From Reddybacter sp041622675 (GTDB taxonomy: Bacteria; Pseudomonadota; Gammaproteobacteria; Pseudomonadales; Porticoccaceae), in assembly GCA_041622675.1 (NCBI GenBank), contig JBFJYH010000074.1:1-8741 (forward strand): DNA of 8,741 nucleotides, given 5' to 3'. A program made the translations under genes and the position numbers. Below the pieces are notes generated by a model, which searched no databases, was not told the DNA's origin, and was given only the letters and a program-made list of their open reading frames with translations. Below are positions 1 through 6,315 of the stretch, in pieces; the stretch's first letter is position 1, and every line of letters starts with the position of its first letter.

Positions 1-11
1 ATTATTTGCGG

Positions 12-1235
12 CTAATTGGGCACGGGCTCCTTACCCAATATGCCGCTCTCCTCCAAATCCCGTATTTCTTGCGCCGACAAGGATAAATACTCTGCCAATA
101 TTTCTGTATTTTGCTCACCCAAATAGGGGGCCACTAAGGGTAGGTGACCGGGAAATTCAGAAAAACGTAAGGGCATACCCGGCACCTGAAACTCGCCAAT
201 ACTGCGATCATCAATCGTGCGCACCGTTTCCCGCTCGATCAAATGAGGATGCGCCATAGCCTCTTCCACTTCAAGAATGGGGGCCACGGGAATGCGTGCA
301 TCTTCCAATATTTTTTGTACGGCATCGTCACTGTCTTGCTCAGCCATCCACTGTTCAATAATTTTTGCTAGCTCGAAGCGGTTTTCAATACGAATCGCGG
401 GGTCAGAGAATCGTACATCCTGCTGCAGTTCGGGCTTATTGATCGCCTCACAAAAACCCGGCCATTGGTGAGTTAGCGCAACAATAAAAAAGTAACGCTG
501 CCGACCCTTAAACATACCCACTGGCGCCGCCACATTGTGATGGGTACCCAGGCGCCGAGGTAGAGACTGGCCCTTGCTGGCACTGTAGTCCTGGACATTG
601 ACCTCATGGTGGTGGAAGTAGGTATCGAGCAGGGAAATATCGAGATACTGGCCTTTACCCGTGCGTTCGCGGTGAAACAGAGAATAGCCGATGGCGGTCG
701 CGGCATGCACACCCGTAGAGGTGTCACCAATGGCCAAACCAACCAACGAGGGAGGGCCATCGGCGGGACCTATCATCGCCGATACACCGGAATAGGCCTG
801 GGCGATATAATCAAAGCCCGGCAAATGAGCCAGCGGGCCCTCCTGACCAAAGGTGGAGATTGAACACATAATCATTTTTGGGTTGAGTTTTTTCACCTCC
901 TCCCAACCAAAGCCCAAACGCCCGATAACCCCGGCTGAAAAATTTTCAACCAGCACATCAAAATGAGGGATCATCTGGCGGATAATGTCTTTACCCTGCT
1001 CTGACTTCAAATCAATGGCGAGGGATTTTTTACCGCGATTTTGTTGCACGTAATACGCACTGCGCCCATCTTCTGCCTTGAAGGGAAAATAGCGAGAATT
1101 ATCACCGACCGTGGCTTCTTCAATTTTTACAATCTCTGCACCCATCTCTGCCATCAAACGCGTCGCCACTGGGCCCGCTAAGAATTGGGTAAAATCGAGA
1201 ACTTTAATACCGTCGAGAACATGTGATTGGCTCAT
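12..1235 (-). CDS. CaiB/BaiF family (class III) CoA-transferase
   Basis: A 407-residue cytoplasmic enzyme expected to move coenzyme A from one acyl-CoA to a carboxylic acid, so activating an acid for catabolism. Family hallmarks are visible: the N-terminal GIKVLDFTQFLAGP (residues 9-22), GAEIVKIE (32-39), NRGKKSLAIDLK (66-77), LVENF (95-99), and GDTSTGVHAA with Asp171, which aligns with the catalytic aspartate (Asp169) of formyl-CoA transferase. TGKGQYLDISLLD follows, as usual for the family. Length is normal (about 400). The start is supported by an AAAGG box about 8 bases upstream of the ATG. The gene is transcribed away from the MFS gene at 1507, and a promoter candidate with an overlapping inverted repeat lies just upstream. 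Substrate specificity cannot be assigned; homologues act on carnitine, bile acids, oxalate, succinate and others. The family call is firm, the physiological role unknown. Confidence 0.95.
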   Translation of the reverse strand: MSQSHVLDGIKVLDFTQFLAGPVATRLMAEMGAEIVKIEEATVGDNSRYFPFKAEDGRSAYYVQQNRGKKSLAIDLKSEQGKDIIRQMIPHFDVLVENFSAGVIGRLGFGWEEVKKLNPKMIMCSISTFGQEGPLAHLPGFDYIAQAYSGVSAMIGPADGPPSLVGLAIGDTSTGVHAATAIGYSLFHRERTGKGQYLDISLLDTYFHHHEVNVQDYSASKGQSLPRRLGTHHNVAAPVGMFKGRQRYFFIVALTHQWPGFCEAINKPELQQDVRFSDPAIRIENRFELAKIIEQWMAEQDSDDAVQKILEDARIPVAPILEVEEAMAHPHLIERETVRTIDDRSIGEFQVPGMPLRFSEFPGHLPLVAPYLGEQNTEILAEYLSLSAQEIRDLEESGILGKEPVPN

Positions 1236-1270
1236 TGGCTTGACCTTTTTTTATTATTTATTTTCCCCCT

Positions 1271-1299
1271 ATAACAGCATAAGCAATAATCTAAATCAA
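1271..1299 (-). promoter_or_regulatory. Candidate sigma70-type promoter of the CaiB-family gene
   Basis: On the minus strand TTGATT (1299-1294, four of six consensus matches) is followed after exactly 17 bases by TGTTAT (1276-1271, four of six). This predicts a start near 1264 and a leader of about 29 bases containing the AAAGG ribosome site. The -35 box sits inside the left arm of the inverted repeat at 1289-1320. Found by eye only. Confidence 0.35.
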
Positions 1300-1320
1300 T
1301 TGTCCCGACGTGATTTAGAT
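1289..1320. promoter_or_regulatory. Perfect 10-bp inverted repeat, candidate operator
   Basis: ATCTAAATCA (1289-1298) and its exact reverse complement TGATTTAGAT (1311-1320) are separated by 12 bases. The half-site centres are 22 bp apart, about two helical turns, as expected for a dimeric repressor or activator. The left arm overlaps the predicted -35 box of the CaiB-family gene, so a bound protein would probably block that promoter. The repeat lies about 190 bases from the divergent MFS gene. No regulator gene is in the window, so the cognate protein is unknown. As RNA it would be a weak AU-rich hairpin, so a DNA site is the better reading. Confidence 0.45.
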
Positions 1321-1358
1321 ACTGCTCATGCCCTTAGCAAAGCACTATTAAATTAGCG

Positions 1359-1388
1359 TTGCCACCACCAAACGCGATATTCTATAAG
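1359..1388 (+). promoter_or_regulatory. Candidate sigma70-type promoter of the MFS gene
   Basis: TTGCCA (1359-1364, five of six matches to the -35 consensus) and TATAAG (1383-1388, five of six to the -10 consensus) are 18 bases apart on the plus strand. Transcription would begin near 1395, leaving a leader of roughly 110 bases before the GTG start at 1507. It is the best match in the divergent interval, recognised by eye and untested. Confidence 0.4.
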
Positions 1389-1506
1389 CAACCGTGTAAA
1401 TAGAATTTTTCAACTTTATTAGTGTGGCCATGCACAAAGTTGCAGTCGCATTCTAGGTGACACCCACTTTCCAGTTGACACACTTGCAAAATCAGGCCCG
1501 CATCCC

Positions 1507-2796
1507 GTGACAAAAAAGTCAGCCAGTCACCGCGCTGAACGCTATTATGAGCTTCAGGTGCGGCGCAAGCTCAAACGTAATTTTGCCGCCCACCTTGCCC
1601 ATGGCCTACTGGGGCAGACTGGCTTTAGGTTGCTGACCGCCCCTACCTTTCTACCCGCCTATATCCTATTGCTCGCCAATGGCTCCACCGTAGCCGTCGG
1701 CACTGCCTTGGCTATGCAGTCTCTGGGCATGGCCATCACGCCGCTGTTGGGAGCCAATTTAATTGAACATAGAACACGCGTATTACCCATAGGCTTCCTG
1801 GTCGGTGGTGGCATGCGGGCAATGGTGCTGTGTATAGCGCTCGCGGGGCTTGTGCTTTCACCCGCTTCAGCCTTGTTGGCTATCTATTTTTTCCTGGCGC
1901 TGCTTGGGCTTTTTCAAGGTATGCAGGGTGTGATTTTTAATGTCTTGACGAGCAAGGTCATACCGGTTAACCAACGGGGGCTGCTGACCGGCCTAAGATA
2001 CTTTCTCGCCGGTATTACTACCGCTGGGGTGGCCTATATTGGCGGTCACTACCTCATTGGCGACGACCCCCAGGCCTTTGGTTATTCGATGACTTTTCTA
2101 CTGGCCTTCGCACTGACCAGTGTCGGTTTGGCAATGTTGCTGTTTGTTCACGAGCCTGAGCCACCCACCGTGGCCGCCAATGTCAGTCTCAAAGAGCGCC
2201 TTTCACAAATACCCGCTCTGCTGCGTGAGGACCCCGCCTTTAGCCATTACTTTCTAGCCCGCTCACTGGCTACCATGGGCCGCATGGCGATGCCTTTTTA
2301 TATTCTCTATGCCGGGCAAACTCTCGGGTTAACAGGTGCTGTACTGGGCACATTAACCGTCGCCTTTACTTTGTCTGGCACCCTTTCAAACCTTGTTTGG
2401 GGTTTTATTGCCGACCATCGGGGCTTTCGCCTCGCCTTTCTCACCTCCATCGCTCTGTGGATAGCTGCAACCGTACTGCTGCTATTTGGCCAAGGGCTGT
2501 TGCTGTATATTTTCGTGTTTATGGGTATTGGTGCCGCGACTCAGGGGTTTCAAAGCACCGCAATCAATCTAACCCTGGAGTTTGGCCATCGCGACGACGT
2601 GCCTTTGCGCATCGCCATTGCCAATTCGAGCTCGGAAGTAGCTGGCACCTTGGGGCCATTGTTAGGCGGCTTTTTAGCCGCAGCCTTGGGTTATGAAGCC
2701 GTTTTCATTTGTTCCATGGCTTTTCTTATTCTCGGCGGGGCAATGGTTAATGCCTACGTACCAGAACCCCGATGGGCTGTCACAAAACCCCATTAA
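1507..2796 (+). CDS. Major facilitator superfamily transporter
   Basis: A 429-residue inner-membrane protein with about twelve hydrophobic segments, interrupted by a central hydrophilic loop near residues 215-245. This is the 6+6 helix arrangement of MFS secondary transporters, which move small molecules by proton or substrate coupling. The loop motif ADHRGFR (302-308), leading out of a helix that ends GF, is the second-half copy of the MFS motif A (G-x-x-x-D-R-x-G-R-R type). The first-half copy is degenerate (LLGANLIEHRTRV, 80-92). The N-terminal 35 residues are basic and cytoplasmic (RRKLKRN). The start is GTG; only a weak AGG precedes it, so the N-terminus is uncertain, although no better downstream start precedes the first helix. 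It diverges from the CaiB-family gene and converges on the symporter gene. Substrate is unknown; uptake or efflux of an organic acid is a guess from context. Confidence 0.88.
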   Translation: MTKKSASHRAERYYELQVRRKLKRNFAAHLAHGLLGQTGFRLLTAPTFLPAYILLLANGSTVAVGTALAMQSLGMAITPLLGANLIEHRTRVLPIGFLVGGGMRAMVLCIALAGLVLSPASALLAIYFFLALLGLFQGMQGVIFNVLTSKVIPVNQRGLLTGLRYFLAGITTAGVAYIGGHYLIGDDPQAFGYSMTFLLAFALTSVGLAMLLFVHEPEPPTVAANVSLKERLSQIPALLREDPAFSHYFLARSLATMGRMAMPFYILYAGQTLGLTGAVLGTLTVAFTLSGTLSNLVWGFIADHRGFRLAFLTSIALWIAATVLLLFGQGLLLYIFVFMGIGAATQGFQSTAINLTLEFGHRDDVPLRIAIANSSSEVAGTLGPLLGGFLAAALGYEAVFICSMAFLILGGAMVNAYVPEPRWAVTKPH

Positions 2797-2904
2797 AAAG
2801 CCCCATGGAATAGAGACTGCAATCTTAAGGATTCGGACAAACGACACCACACATTTCATAGAGACACAAACGGTTAACGGGCCACCAGCCCTTTGCCAGC
2901 GCAC

Positions 2905-4479
2905 TCACGTTTGGCCAGCACTATCACCAAAAACGGTATCGATGTGCTCTTTCGGTAAAGGCGAGCTCACGAGTGATACCACAACGGTGGTCAGAACAGA
3001 GAGCCCCTCTCCCACAGTGGTACAGGCAAAAGGATTATTGGCCTGGCTATGGAGCCAGAATAAAGCTTGCTGTACGACATTTCCCTCAACATCGCCTACA
3101 GGTAACCAGCTATTGCGCAACACCGTAAAAGCAACCGCACCGACCACTAAGCCCCATATCGCTCCCTGTTTGGTCACACCGCGCCAAAACACACCAAGAA
3201 TTAAGGGCCCCGCAAGGGCCGCCATCATGCCACCTAGCCCCGCCCAAACCATTAAGGCAATATTTTGGCCAATGGAATACCAGGCCAAAACGCCAGCCCC
3301 AAGTAAGACGCCAACAATGCCCCAGCGGCTAATAATAAGTACGTGATGGTCAACCTCTTCTGCGCTGGCATTCGGGTACAGTACCTTTGACAGCGAACGT
3401 CGATAAATATCGTTGGCAAAAACTTGCGAAGTGGAAATCACCAAGCCGTCAGCCGTCGACATGATGGCAGAGAGAATGGCAACACCGAGCAATGCTGCCA
3501 ACCATTGGGGAAATAGCGCGATAAACAACGCGGGGATAGCTTGGTTCGGCCCGCCCGGACTCGCCAGTAGCTCGTCGCCCAAAACTGCACGGGCCAGCAC
3601 ACCACCAAAGATCATCGCTGCCAGCACCACGCCAAACAACAGACACAGTAGAAGAAAACGCGTGCGCCCAACACCCTCTTTCAAAGCCCAAACTTTATTG
3701 CCAATATGGGGCAACATACCCAGGGAAAGGTGGGCGAGAAAAATCGCCATAAAATCCCAGTGGGAGTCGAGGATACCCGAGCCGTCATAAAAGACACCGA
3801 CCATTTGTGGGTCAAGGTTCTGCAAGCGAGACAGCACTTCCTCTAAGCCACCCTCGACACCGGCACCCTTAACAAACATCACCACAATGGCAATGGCCAC
3901 AATCAGCATCATCGCGCCCTGCACACCGTCGGTAAGAATATCGGCATGGGCACCGCCCAGCACGACGTAAACCAGCAAGACGACAATGGTTACGGTCAAC
4001 GCCCAAAACGCATCGAGCCCGAGCACTTGCTCAAACATCACCAAGCCCGCCAATAACTGGGCGGCAAGGTAAAACAAAAGCGCGATGGAGAATAAAGCGA
4101 CGATAATACGCAACACACTTGACTGGTAGCGATCGCCGATAAATTCAGGAATAGAGCGGTTGCCAAAGGCATTACCGGCTTTTTGCACTTGTCTGAAGCA
4201 CAACCAGACGCCAAGGTAAACGGCAAAGGGGTAGACCAGCGCATAGCCGAGGGCTGGCAGGCCAAACCGATAACCCAGGCCAGGAATACCCAAAAAGGTC
4301 GCCCCCGAAGCTGTAGTTGCGGTCATTGCAAAGGCTAAAAACCACATACCGTAACCGCCACGAGCGGTAGAAAAATCGTCGCTACTTTGAACCTGGCGCA
4401 TGCCGAGATAGCCAAAACCTATCATCGCACCGACATAAAGAAACAAAAACATCCAGGCCCAAACTTGCAGAGAATCCAT
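2905..4479 (-). CDS. Sodium:solute symporter (SSS family, PutP/PanF-like)
   Basis: A 524-residue inner-membrane protein with about thirteen hydrophobic segments, the usual number and length for the SSS family, which uses the sodium gradient to import organic solutes. Diagnostic stretches are SIPEFIGDRY (109-118), LGGAHADILTDGVQGAMM (174-191; the GG-x(2)-AD-x(2)-TD-x(2)-Q signature), and AILSAIMSTADGLVIS (334-349). In the last, Ser341-Thr342 align with the sodium-coordinating Ser-Thr pair of PutP helix 8. The N-terminal helix and TTASGATFLGIPG (55-67) match the first half of the LeuT-type fold. The ATG follows a weak AGGG eight bases upstream. Its neighbours are gene remnants upstream and a convergent MFS gene downstream. 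The solute cannot be inferred; family members carry proline, pantothenate, acetate, sugars and others. Confidence 0.93.
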   Translation of the reverse strand: MDSLQVWAWMFLFLYVGAMIGFGYLGMRQVQSSDDFSTARGGYGMWFLAFAMTATTASGATFLGIPGLGYRFGLPALGYALVYPFAVYLGVWLCFRQVQKAGNAFGNRSIPEFIGDRYQSSVLRIIVALFSIALLFYLAAQLLAGLVMFEQVLGLDAFWALTVTIVVLLVYVVLGGAHADILTDGVQGAMMLIVAIAIVVMFVKGAGVEGGLEEVLSRLQNLDPQMVGVFYDGSGILDSHWDFMAIFLAHLSLGMLPHIGNKVWALKEGVGRTRFLLLCLLFGVVLAAMIFGGVLARAVLGDELLASPGGPNQAIPALFIALFPQWLAALLGVAILSAIMSTADGLVISTSQVFANDIYRRSLSKVLYPNASAEEVDHHVLIISRWGIVGVLLGAGVLAWYSIGQNIALMVWAGLGGMMAALAGPLILGVFWRGVTKQGAIWGLVVGAVAFTVLRNSWLPVGDVEGNVVQQALFWLHSQANNPFACTTVGEGLSVLTTVVVSLVSSPLPKEHIDTVFGDSAGQT

Positions 4480-4511
4480 CTAACACCCTAGCTAATTGCA
4501 GACAATATTGA

Positions 4512-4540
4512 CTGATAGTAATAAATGGCGATTGGATCAA
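4512..4540 (-). promoter_or_regulatory. Weak promoter candidate for the symporter gene
   Basis: On the minus strand TTGATC (4540-4535) and TATCAG (4517-4512) are 17 bases apart, each with four of six consensus matches. A transcript would begin near 4505, about 26 bases before the symporter ATG. The region is AT-rich, so a chance match is quite possible. Confidence 0.25.
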
Positions 4541-4630
4541 TCACCGCCTGAGCCCCTCGCGGCCGAGATACCTGGCACAAGAAAAACTTGTGGGCATTAT
4601 CGCGCAAGAACACGCCCATGATCATTACGC

Positions 4631-4741
4631 CTAAGAGATAGACGTTTCATCAATTTCCATAAGTTTACTCAAGCCCCTTGCGCAATCTTCGATGTCCGCC
4701 ACAAAACCCTCACCACCGAATGACGAAAAATGGACTGCCAT
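4631..4741 (-). pseudogene. Possible remnant of a dehydrogenase C-terminus (36 codons)
   Basis: A short minus-strand frame reads MAVHFSSFGGEGF, then VADIEDCARGLSKLMEID, and stops at 4631. The part GGEG-x(3)-DIEDCARGLSKLME resembles the C-terminal segment of sniffer/C-factor-like short-chain dehydrogenases, where an M-G-G turn is followed by an E-E-S-x(2)-G-(M/L)-x-K-V-I helix. There is no ribosome site before the ATG and no room for a Rossmann fold. If it is coding-derived it is only the tail of a lost gene. The similarity is from memory and by eye, so chance is a real alternative. Confidence 0.25.
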
Positions 4742-4758
4742 CCATTAAAAATCAAGGG

Positions 4759-4850
4759 CTATAAGCAGGCAGTGCCACCGTCGATGGAAAATACGTCACC
4801 TTCAACTCATTGTAAAAGGTCTGTTTCCCCGAGACCAACCTCACAAGAGT
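4759..4850 (-). pseudogene. Decayed 3' end of a short-chain dehydrogenase/reductase gene
   Basis: The minus strand ends a frame with VEGDVFSIDGGTACL and a TAG stop at 4759-4761. This is the classic C-terminal signature of classical SDR enzymes (G-x-V-x-x-(I/V)-D-G-G, then a few residues and stop). Directly upstream that frame meets a TGA (4807-4809). A second frame, shifted by one base, carries LVRLVSGKQTFYNELK (4800-4847), which fits the preceding SDR segment (x-L-V-S/A-S-x(4)-F-I/Y-x-G). The two pieces join if one frameshift is allowed. Everything further upstream, including the cofactor-binding and catalytic parts, is missing before the terminator at 4975-5006. It was probably an NAD(P)-dependent alcohol/ketone oxidoreductase. 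Confidence 0.5.
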
Positions 4851-4974
4851 ATTTTACCGCCCGCCCAGTGTGAAGACTTAGAATCGTCAACGACTAACAA
4901 AGGGGCACTCATAGCAGTAATGGGTCGTTATGAAACGGTACATTACTTGTCGCTGATGGAATTTCTATACGCAT

Positions 4975-5006
4975 AAAAAAACGGCAGCCTAAGCTGCCGT
5001 TTTTTT
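4975..5006. terminator. Strong bidirectional intrinsic terminator
   Basis: Seven A residues, a perfect 7-bp stem (CGGCAGC / GCTGCCG) with a CTAA loop, then seven T residues. Read on the minus strand it lies 16 bases beyond the stop of the flavin oxidoreductase gene at 5023 and ends its transcript. The A-tract gives the same structure on the plus strand, so it would work both ways. Confidence 0.92.
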
Positions 5007-5022
5007 ATATCGCGCTTATTCG

Positions 5023-6120
5023 TCAAGCCACTTTGTGATTCTCTGTATCCCAATTTTGCACGACCGGGACTACCTCCTCAGCGAACAAAGTCATACTCTT
5101 TTTCGCATAATCGTAAGGCATGCCAGCAAAACTAAAAGAGACATTCATATTCATCGCGCCGATAATATCCTGAATACCCTGAATCTTTTCTAGACACTGT
5201 TCAGGTGTACCCCAAATTTGCAAATCGGTGAAAGCCCTGCCCATCGCATCATCACCGGCCGCACGTGCCGACTTCGCCGCCTCATGGTAAAAATCGTAAG
5301 CACCGCCCCCTTTGGAGGCAAAATGATCACCTGTCATTTCGTAGTGAGCCATGGCCGAAATCCAGTAATCGGACATGTACTTATATGCCATATCCTGAGC
5401 TTTCTGTGGATCTTTATCGCAGATCACAAACAGGTTGGCACTTGTGGGCGGCGCCTTACAACCCTGTTCGCGCTGATAGTGTTCACGCCAAATATCAATC
5501 TCCTTAGCACGGCTTTCCCAGGGGCCAATAGCAAAGGTCATAATGGCACCCCCGAGCTTGGCTGCATGGGGGGCCGTATCGGGTGACATCGAAACAATCA
5601 GAGTGCGATCTTTAAAAGATTTAAAAGGCCGCGGGCGAATTTCTCGGCGCTCCTGCTTAAAATAGGGGCCGTCACCTTCCATAAAGCCGGTTTCGAGAGC
5701 ATCGATAATCATCGCTGCCGATTCATTCATACGGTCGCGAGATTCGGCCATATCAATACCAAAGCCATCATATTCGATTTGCGCCAAACCACGCCCAAGA
5801 CCCATCATCGCACGACCCTTAGAGACGTTATCGAGCATCGACATACTCGTCGCCAGGCGGATGGGGTCTTTATGCCAAGGCAAAATCAACGCGGCAGTAC
5901 CCAGGCTGATACGCGAAGTCTGCCCGGCCATAAAAGCTAAAAACTGAGGGATATCCGGGCTAACCGTATAATCGGTGAAGTGGTGCTCTACCGCCCAAAT
6001 GGAATCTAGACCAAGAGGTTCCGTCATGAGTGCGATATCCAATTCGTTCTGATACATATCGTAATCGGTCTGCGGTAGGTTGGGATGGTTTTGGAACAAC
6101 ATCAAATGTCCAACTTTCAT
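5023..6120 (-). CDS. LuxA-like LLM-class flavin-dependent oxidoreductase, copy 1
   Basis: A 365-residue cytoplasmic enzyme of the bacterial luciferase superfamily. These are TIM-barrel monooxygenases that use reduced FMN, normally supplied by a separate reductase, and molecular oxygen. Alignment by eye with LuxA is good along the chain. EHHFTDY (45-51) matches LuxA EHHFTEF, with His46 and His47 at the LuxA His44/His45 positions; GTAALILP (74-81) and LDNVSKGRAMMGLGRG (96-111) also match. The LuxA reactive Cys106 position is Gly. The start is placed at 6120, not the longer ATG at 6243: GGAGAAG lies just upstream, the chosen N-terminus MKVGHLMLFQ matches the neighbouring paralogue and LuxA, and the longer version would begin inside a terminator. 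It is a close paralogue of the next gene and ends at a strong terminator. Likely roles are Baeyer-Villiger-type or other monooxygenation of a hydrophobic intermediate; light emission is unlikely without a LuxB partner. Confidence 0.93.
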   Translation of the reverse strand: MKVGHLMLFQNHPNLPQTDYDMYQNELDIALMTEPLGLDSIWAVEHHFTDYTVSPDIPQFLAFMAGQTSRISLGTAALILPWHKDPIRLATSMSMLDNVSKGRAMMGLGRGLAQIEYDGFGIDMAESRDRMNESAAMIIDALETGFMEGDGPYFKQERREIRPRPFKSFKDRTLIVSMSPDTAPHAAKLGGAIMTFAIGPWESRAKEIDIWREHYQREQGCKAPPTSANLFVICDKDPQKAQDMAYKYMSDYWISAMAHYEMTGDHFASKGGGAYDFYHEAAKSARAAGDDAMGRAFTDLQIWGTPEQCLEKIQGIQDIIGAMNMNVSFSFAGMPYDYAKKSMTLFAEEVVPVVQNWDTENHKVA

Positions 6121-6128
6121 ATGGCTTC
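6121..6128 (-). promoter_or_regulatory. Ribosome binding site deciding the start of LLM copy 1
   Basis: GGAGAAG on the minus strand, ending about six bases before the ATG at 6120-6118, is a near-ideal Shine-Dalgarno sequence. No such site precedes the alternative in-frame ATG at 6243. This fixes the shorter protein as the real one. Confidence 0.8.
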
Positions 6129-6221
6129 TCCATAAATTAAATTGGCGGGAAGATTTTGAATAAATATTCTGCCACCGCCACCATGAAAACGAACGTGGAA
6201 TATCAAGAACCTTTGACCCAG

Positions 6222-6259
6222 AACAACAAAAAGGCCGACACATTAATGCATCGGCCTTT
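6222..6259 (-). terminator. Intrinsic terminator between the two LLM genes
   Basis: A perfect 9-bp stem (AAAGGCCGA 6230-6238 with TCGGCCTTT 6251-6259) encloses a 12-base loop. On the minus strand it is followed by a T-rich tract (TTTTTGTTGTTC). It lies 56 bases beyond the stop of the upstream LLM gene (6316). It should end most transcripts of that gene, so the downstream paralogue at 5023-6120 probably depends on its own promoter within 6121-6225 or on read-through. I could not identify a convincing promoter there. Confidence 0.8.
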
Positions 6260-6315
6260 AGTAAGTTGCTGAACGTATCTAGCGCCGGCTCACCGACGCC
6301 TCATTAAAATTGCGC

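Larger units (their letters stand above)
4480..5022. other. Gene-poor interval with gene remnants
   Basis: No intact gene longer than about 45 codons is visible on either strand. On the minus strand, in order of transcription, it holds the two-way terminator (4975-5006), a decayed dehydrogenase 3' end (4759-4850), a second possible dehydrogenase tail (4631-4741), a 45-codon open frame (4488-4625), and a weak promoter candidate for the symporter (4512-4540). Small inverted repeats occur at 4576-4592 and 4591-4618. The best reading is a graveyard of one or two oxidoreductase genes between two functional units. Confidence 0.6.

Noticed and set aside
1475..1503. TTGACA at 1475-1480 as a -35 box of the MFS gene
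   Set aside because: The hexamer is perfect, but no acceptable -10 box lies 16-18 bases downstream (CCGCAT), and transcription would start at or beyond the start codon.
2879..2891. GGGC-CACCA-GCCC hairpin in the convergent gap between the MFS and symporter genes
   Set aside because: Only four base pairs and no T-tract on either strand; too weak to call a terminator. No clear terminator is visible in 2797-2904.
4841..4912. A 23-codon minus-strand frame beginning MSAPLLVVDDSK, like a response-regulator receiver domain
   Set aside because: The resemblance stops after about eleven residues, there is no ribosome site, and it overlaps the dehydrogenase remnant in another frame; a chance match is more likely.
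6121..6243. A 41-residue N-terminal extension of the LLM gene starting at the ATG at 6243
   Set aside because: It begins inside the terminator hairpin, has no ribosome site, is rich in Trp/Ser/Arg/Cys unlike the family, and the paralogue and LuxA both begin at the MKVGHL-equivalent position, which has a good GGAGAAG site.
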